In this document: piece after piece, positions 32,049-34,962 of the stretch
Position numbering within the stretch: position 1 is the stretch's first letter
Layout of the letters: every line of letters starts with the position of its first letter
Source of the DNA: a virus
IMG/VR virus record: IMGVR_UViG_3300021389_000072
Span: 1 to 34,962 of that record
DNA: 34,962 nt
Strand: one strand, 5' to 3'
Program-made: the position numbers and the translations under genes
The notes under the pieces: model-generated
What the model saw: the letters and a program-made list of their open reading frames with translations, nothing else
Told to the model about the DNA's origin: nothing
The model's database searches: none

Positions 32049-32897
32049 TCAGCTTCTCTTTGTCAACCGGCTCTCACTAGGGGAGGGCTCAATGACGTAT
32101 TCAGCTTGATCAGAGATACGGGCTTTACGGCCGATACGAGATTTGTGAATCTCACGCCAGGCTGCCTTGTTTTCTTCTAAGGATTTGTTCCACCAACCAA
32201 TATGGATATGTGTGACTTTTCTTCCAGTTTTAACTGGTAGAATGGTGATATTGAAGGGAGCCAAGGCATTGAGCTCACGCACTACAGGCTTGATAACAGC
32301 ATGGTTCAAATGCCCAAAAGTCTGATAGTTCGTTTTCTCTACTCCGAGCAACTCCCTGAATTCATCTAGTGTGAGCTTCTGTGTGGTCTTCACAGTAAGG
32401 CCAGCCCACTGAGAGACATTCTCATAAAGAGAGATCCCATATTTGGAGGAGATACTCATCAAGACAGGGAGTGAGATCTTTCCCCAAATCTCTGATTTTT
32501 GAAGGATTTCCACCAGACGTTTATCAAAGCTGTAGGTGAGCACGCCAGCCGGTCGGGTATGACTATCTATGTCATTACCCCCAAGGAACTGCACACGACG
32601 TGTGGAGCCATCTGGGAGCTGCATAATGATGAGGGTCTTCATCAGGGTGATGACGGCTTCTTCCACAGACTCATAGCCCTTGTGGGCGCCTGGAATAAGT
32701 TCTTCTATTTCAATCGTGTAGTCTTTGCCTTCTTGGATCCCCTGTCGGTGGGCATTATGCCATAGCACCGTGATGGATCTGCGAGCATTCAAAGACAGTT
32801 CTTCATGGCCGGTCACTTGGATCAGCTCTGAAGGTTTATTGGCTTGGTCCCTTCGAGGGGAAAGATCCAAGACCTTGTATGTGATTTTTTGCTCCAT
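32049..32897 (-). CDS. Rep_3-superfamily plasmid replication initiator
   Basis: This 282-residue protein has the tandem winged-helix layout of iteron-binding initiators (RepB/RepE/Pi family). The first half includes LSLNARRSITVLWHNA and PAGVLTYSFDKRLVEILQ. The diagnostic second half has SKYGISLYENVSQW (151-164), LTLDEFRELLGV (175-186), FGHLNHAVIKPVVRELN (194-210) and GRKVTHIHIGW (225-235). A basic tail ends the protein, and length is normal for the family. Such proteins bind iterons to open a plasmid origin and repress their own gene. Upstream, an 8-bp inverted repeat and an exact copy of iteron 4 overlap the expected promoter; the ribosome binding site is weak. The iterons are 4.3 kb away instead of adjacent. 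Confidence 0.87.
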   Translation of the reverse strand: MEQKITYKVLDLSPRRDQANKPSELIQVTGHEELSLNARRSITVLWHNAHRQGIQEGKDYTIEIEELIPGAHKGYESVEEAVITLMKTLIIMQLPDGSTRRVQFLGGNDIDSHTRPAGVLTYSFDKRLVEILQKSEIWGKISLPVLMSISSKYGISLYENVSQWAGLTVKTTQKLTLDEFRELLGVEKTNYQTFGHLNHAVIKPVVRELNALAPFNITILPVKTGRKVTHIHIGWWNKSLEENKAAWREIHKSRIGRKARISDQAEYVIEPSPSESRLTKRS

Positions 32898-32909
32898 GAG
32901 CCAAATTTA

Positions 32910-32951
32910 GGGGAGCCAATCAAAAAATGAAAGGCTCCCCAAAAACCTGAT
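32910..32951. promoter_or_regulatory. Rep operator: inverted repeat plus an iteron copy
   Basis: GGGGAGCC (32910-32917) and GGCTCCCC (32933-32940) form a dyad with a 15-bp AT-rich spacer immediately upstream of rep. TCCCCAAAAACCTGAT (32936-32951) is the exact reverse complement of iteron 4 at 28564-28579. In the Rep_3 family such inverted iteron-like sites bind Rep dimers and repress rep. The hairpin may also act as a weak terminator for the gene upstream. Confidence 0.7.
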
Positions 32952-32953
32952 AG

Positions 32954-33148
32954 TTAGGTCTTAACCTCACCCTGTACAGGCGTATTTTTAGGAAAGGAGT
33001 CCCAGTTACGGCCAAGTGGGCCTTGATTTGGTTTAGTACCAACAGCAGTTTTGGAGCTTCTCTTAAACCACATGGATCCAGATGAGACCGTAAATGAAGC
33101 CCCTATTTCTAGCTCCCCAAAGGTTGTTTGCTTGATTGCATAATTCAT
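32954..33148 (-). CDS. Small hypothetical protein, 64 aa
   Basis: The ATG at 33148 overlaps the thyX stop by 4 nt, with GGAAGGAAA upstream. The product has FGELEIGASFTVSSGSMWFKRSSKTAVG, a short beta-rich pattern (L-x-x-G-x-x-F ... W-x-K-x-S-x-x-x-A) common in small phage proteins. A Pro/Asn-rich tail follows. The function is unknown. Confidence 0.6.
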   Translation of the reverse strand: MNYAIKQTTFGELEIGASFTVSSGSMWFKRSSKTAVGTKPNQGPLGRNWDSFPKNTPVQGEVKT

Positions 33149-33960
33149 TCAATTTCCTTCCTGAATTGGTTCCAGCCTGTGAAGTTACCCCAGAGATGGC
33201 GAAGGCTACTATCAGGAGCACTGGCGGACGCTTGATGCTCAAAAGGAGACATGTGCTCCATATCCAAGAGCATTTTACCCAGAGTCATATTGCTTTCGCG
33301 GGATGGTGTTTGACCATCATGAGTCAGGTAAGACACCCGAGCGCACATGGCTGCGTCTTGAACCATGAGGTTGTGTAGGCCGTATGGGGTGAGTGTATCC
33401 TCCAGCAGAGCATCATCTGTGTAAGGCAGGTGATGTGTCCGAGGTGTTGCTTTGGTATGGGCATACTCAGCAAACATTGCGTCTGCCAAAGCTTTCATCG
33501 TTGGATCCGCTGCTGGGTGACACCGTAGAGCAAAGAAGTTATCCCACTCTGTGGCCGTGACAATCACAGAGATATGGCTGAAAGGCTCCAAGATCCGGTT
33601 AATGATCTGTTTGTGAGCCCCAGCTGCTTCCATCTGACGGGCATGAAACACAGCATCCTGTGCAGCTTTAAGCCACATGTTCTGGACACGGCGTGCCTCT
33701 TCTTGGCTCAGATCTTCAGAGGCTTGCATCCCTTTTTGGTTCTTACCCCAAGAGACAGGCATTGCTGGATCATCCAACACTTCTTTAATGATTTTATTGA
33801 CCGGCACAGCACGGCTGCTTGAGGCATTCCGGCTGAAGACACGGTGCGTCATGAACTCGGCATGAATGAACCGTGGATATCGCAGTTGAAACGAGGTGAT
33901 GATGCTGTCGGAATCCGTAGGGTTTGAGGACTTCTTCAGGATTTTGACTGAGATACTCAT
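33145..33960 (-). CDS. thyX: Flavin-dependent thymidylate synthase ThyX
   Basis: A 271-residue protein that would make dTMP from dUMP using FAD, NADPH and methylenetetrahydrofolate. The ThyX signature appears as FMTHRVFSRNASSSRAVP (T38-H39-R40 onward), a variant of RHRxxSxNExSxRY with Thr for the first Arg and Ala for Glu. Further support comes from FSHISVIVTATEWDNFFALRCHPAADPTMKALA, which matches the C-terminal ThyX core (W-x-x-F-x-x-L-R). Phage copies of this type occur in N4-like roseophages as I recall. It fits with the dCTP deaminase encoded 0.75 kb upstream: together they supply dUMP and dTMP for phage DNA. Confidence 0.9.
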   Translation of the reverse strand: MSISVKILKKSSNPTDSDSIITSFQLRYPRFIHAEFMTHRVFSRNASSSRAVPVNKIIKEVLDDPAMPVSWGKNQKGMQASEDLSQEEARRVQNMWLKAAQDAVFHARQMEAAGAHKQIINRILEPFSHISVIVTATEWDNFFALRCHPAADPTMKALADAMFAEYAHTKATPRTHHLPYTDDALLEDTLTPYGLHNLMVQDAAMCARVSYLTHDGQTPSRESNMTLGKMLLDMEHMSPFEHQASASAPDSSLRHLWGNFTGWNQFRKEIE

Positions 33961-33963
33961 GGC

Positions 33964-34164
33964 TCAGACTTTCTTTCCATAAGAGGCCAGCAAGAGGTTG
34001 AGTTCTTTTTCAAGCAAGGGTTTTGAAAAAGCTTGGTTGGTGTGATGAAGTTCGGAACAGATCTGAACCATACTTGCTCCTGCTTTGGACAAAGTAAGCG
34101 CATAGGAATTCAGAGTGTTGTTGCGAGTGCCTGTTTGAACAGACGAAAATGTTTGTTGATCCAT
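33964..34164 (-). CDS. Stand-alone primase C-terminal (PriCT-like) helical domain, 66 aa
   Basis: The ATG at 34164 has AGGAG upstream. The product aligns with the last helices of this phage's own primase: GTRNNTLNSYALTLSKAGAS here against GNRNNQFIKFALALVDAGMD there, and both continue to a conserved Asn, then S-x-x-L and an E-L pair. This G-x-RNN pattern is typical of the helical domain that ends many phage primase-polymerases. As a free 66-residue protein it could modulate the primase or bind its template. Origin by partial duplication or by transfer cannot be told apart. Confidence 0.6.
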   Translation of the reverse strand: MDQQTFSSVQTGTRNNTLNSYALTLSKAGASMVQICSELHHTNQAFSKPLLEKELNLLLASYGKKV

Positions 34165-34211
34165 TTTGGATGAGCTCCTGAAAATATGTGAAAAAGCGCG
34201 CAGCAGCTGGT

Positions 34212-34442
34212 CTACGGCCTGCCTTTGAGAGTCCGTTTCTTTTTATAGTCGTGATAGGCATTGAGGATGAGGTCTTGGACAGCGTCTACAAACTCCCCAT
34301 CAGGAAGCACTTGATCCAAAGCCCAATGAGCAGCACCTGGAGTGGTTTCTTCCAGTTCGATTAGCATTTGGCGAACTGCCCCCATCTTTATGTAGGAGCC
34401 TCCACGAACACGGGATTTGATAGATATGAGTTTAGAGGCCAT
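34212..34442 (-). CDS. Hypothetical protein, paralogue of the gene at 31702-31980
   Basis: A 76-residue protein with a basic N-terminus (MASKLISIKSRVRGGSYIKM), the core MLIELEETTPGAAHWALDQV shared with the protein at 31702-31980, and a basic end (DYKKKRTLKGRP). It could be a nucleic-acid-binding or adaptor protein, but no family is recognised. It lies 2 bp downstream of the acyl carrier protein gene. Confidence 0.6.
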   Translation of the reverse strand: MASKLISIKSRVRGGSYIKMGAVRQMLIELEETTPGAAHWALDQVLPDGEFVDAVQDLILNAYHDYKKKRTLKGRP

Positions 34443-34444
34443 GG

Positions 34445-34687
34445 TTATGCCCCCTGCGTTAGACGCTCAATCAGTTGGATCAGGTCGCCAAATGTTTGAG
34501 CGTCTTCCATCTCAACATCAGAGATTTCGACCTCAAACTCTTCTTCAAGGCCCATACAGATCTCGATCGTATCCAAACTATCAAGACCACAATCGTTGAT
34601 GAGGTTACTGCCATCATGCAGATCCTCTGTAGAGAGATTTGTAATTTCAGAAATAACGGAACGGATACGATTAGGGATGTTGTGCAT
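34445..34687 (-). CDS. Acyl carrier protein
   Basis: An 80-residue acidic protein with the phosphopantetheine attachment motif NDCGLDSLDTIEI (Ser37) and the standard ACP layout: helix I (IPNRIRSVISEIT), a loop to DSL, helix II ending in LEEEFEVEI, and helix IV (TFGDLIQLIERLT). Length and charge match bacterial AcpP. It should be modifiable by the host holo-ACP synthase. Carriage by a phage is uncommon. It lies 23 bp after the dCTP deaminase gene, in the nucleotide-metabolism end of the operon, with no acyl-using enzyme in the window. Confidence 0.9.
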   Translation of the reverse strand: MHNIPNRIRSVISEITNLSTEDLHDGSNLINDCGLDSLDTIEICMGLEEEFEVEISDVEMEDAQTFGDLIQLIERLTQGA

Positions 34688-34710
34688 GATTTGCCTGCCT
34701 TGGTTCAGTT

Positions 34711-34962
34711 TTACATTATTGCTTCGACAGGTTCATCAGCTTGGTTCTGATATTTCCCGTCGTAAGAATTTGGATTGCTGATTTGGGTGAAGATCACCTG
34801 AGAGATACCAGCACCGGCAGGGATGAAGAGGATTTCACTCCCGTGATACACAAGCTCGAGTGTTAAGAAACCTTTCCACCCTGGCTCGATTACGGTGTTA
34901 AAGACAGACAGGCCTTTACGAGCCCAAGTGCTTTTGTCGTGAACCACGCCAACAAGGTTGTC
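34711..34962 (-). CDS. dcd: dCTP deaminase, 5' part beyond window end
   Basis: The frame is open to the right edge, so only the C-terminal 83 residues are present. They carry HDKSTWARKGLSVFNTVIEPGWKGFLTLEL in two adjacent blocks, with the catalytic Glu in TVIEPGW and the Ser/Arg of STWAR. A GAGISQVIF strand and YDGKYQNQ near the end follow, all characteristic of dCTP deaminase rather than simple dUTPase. The enzyme makes dUTP from dCTP; dUMP derived from it would feed ThyX encoded downstream. Deaminase and synthase together favour thymidine supply for replication. Confidence 0.88.
   Translation of the reverse strand, partial: DNLVGVVHDKSTWARKGLSVFNTVIEPGWKGFLTLELVYHGSEILFIPAGAGISQVIFTQISNPNSYDGKYQNQADEPVEAIM

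Noticed and set aside
34010-34261. Alternative minus-strand frame overlapping the PriCT-like gene
   Set aside because: The competing frame at 33964-34164 has a good ribosome binding site and recognisable similarity to the primase end; this one has neither.
1-34962. tRNA genes, integrase, repressor, transposase or telomere resolvase
   Set aside because: I looked for these because of the plasmid-like genes but found no sequence I could support as any of them in this window.

Overview
This window is part of an N4-like (Schitoviridae-type) podophage genome. The strongest evidence is a 3854-residue protein with the complete set of T7/N4-type single-subunit RNA polymerase motifs in N4 virion RNA polymerase (vRNAP) spacing. 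Facing it on the opposite strand is the N4-style replication block: Dda-like helicase, family A DNA polymerase, RecB-like nuclease, AEP primase/P-loop protein, RecA-core ATPase, SSB and RuvC-like resolvase. ThyX, dCTP deaminase and several small proteins of a type I associate with Rhodobacterales phages suggest an alphaproteobacterial (roseobacter-like) host. The host call is an inference.

Layout. Positions 1-13550 (+): the end of a probable ejection protein, a terminator, then the giant vRNAP gene. At 13551-13731 the two transcription directions converge and there is a strong terminator. Positions 13732-17849 (-): small overlapping genes, RuvC-like, SSB and a RecA/Sak4-like ATPase. A terminator lies at 17884-17929. 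Positions 17974-26007 (-): primase, RecB-like nuclease, DNA polymerase and helicase. Positions 26017-27015 (-): three conserved small phage proteins. Positions 27189-28146 (+): a two-gene ParA/ribbon-helix-helix partition cassette, the only plus-strand genes in the right 20 kb. Positions 28193-34962 (-): many small, often 4-nt-overlapping genes, then a Rep_3-type plasmid replication initiator, ThyX, a stand-alone primase C-terminal-like domain, acyl carrier protein, and dCTP deaminase cut by the window end.

The most unusual content is a plasmid-maintenance kit inside an N4-like lytic-type genome. It comprises ParA plus a small DNA-binding partner, a Rep_3 initiator, and four iteron-like direct repeats at 21-22 bp spacing (28500-28579). 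The fourth repeat is identical over 16 bp to a site just upstream of rep (32936-32951). This suggests that the phage can persist as an iteron-controlled, actively partitioned extrachromosomal element (a phage-plasmid), or descends from one that did. No repressor or integrase is visible here.

A second signal is an 11-bp element, CACACCACACC, found five times, in or beside gaps and mostly upstream of operon heads. It is a candidate phage-specific promoter or leader motif. I ran no database searches. Family names come from motifs and recall.
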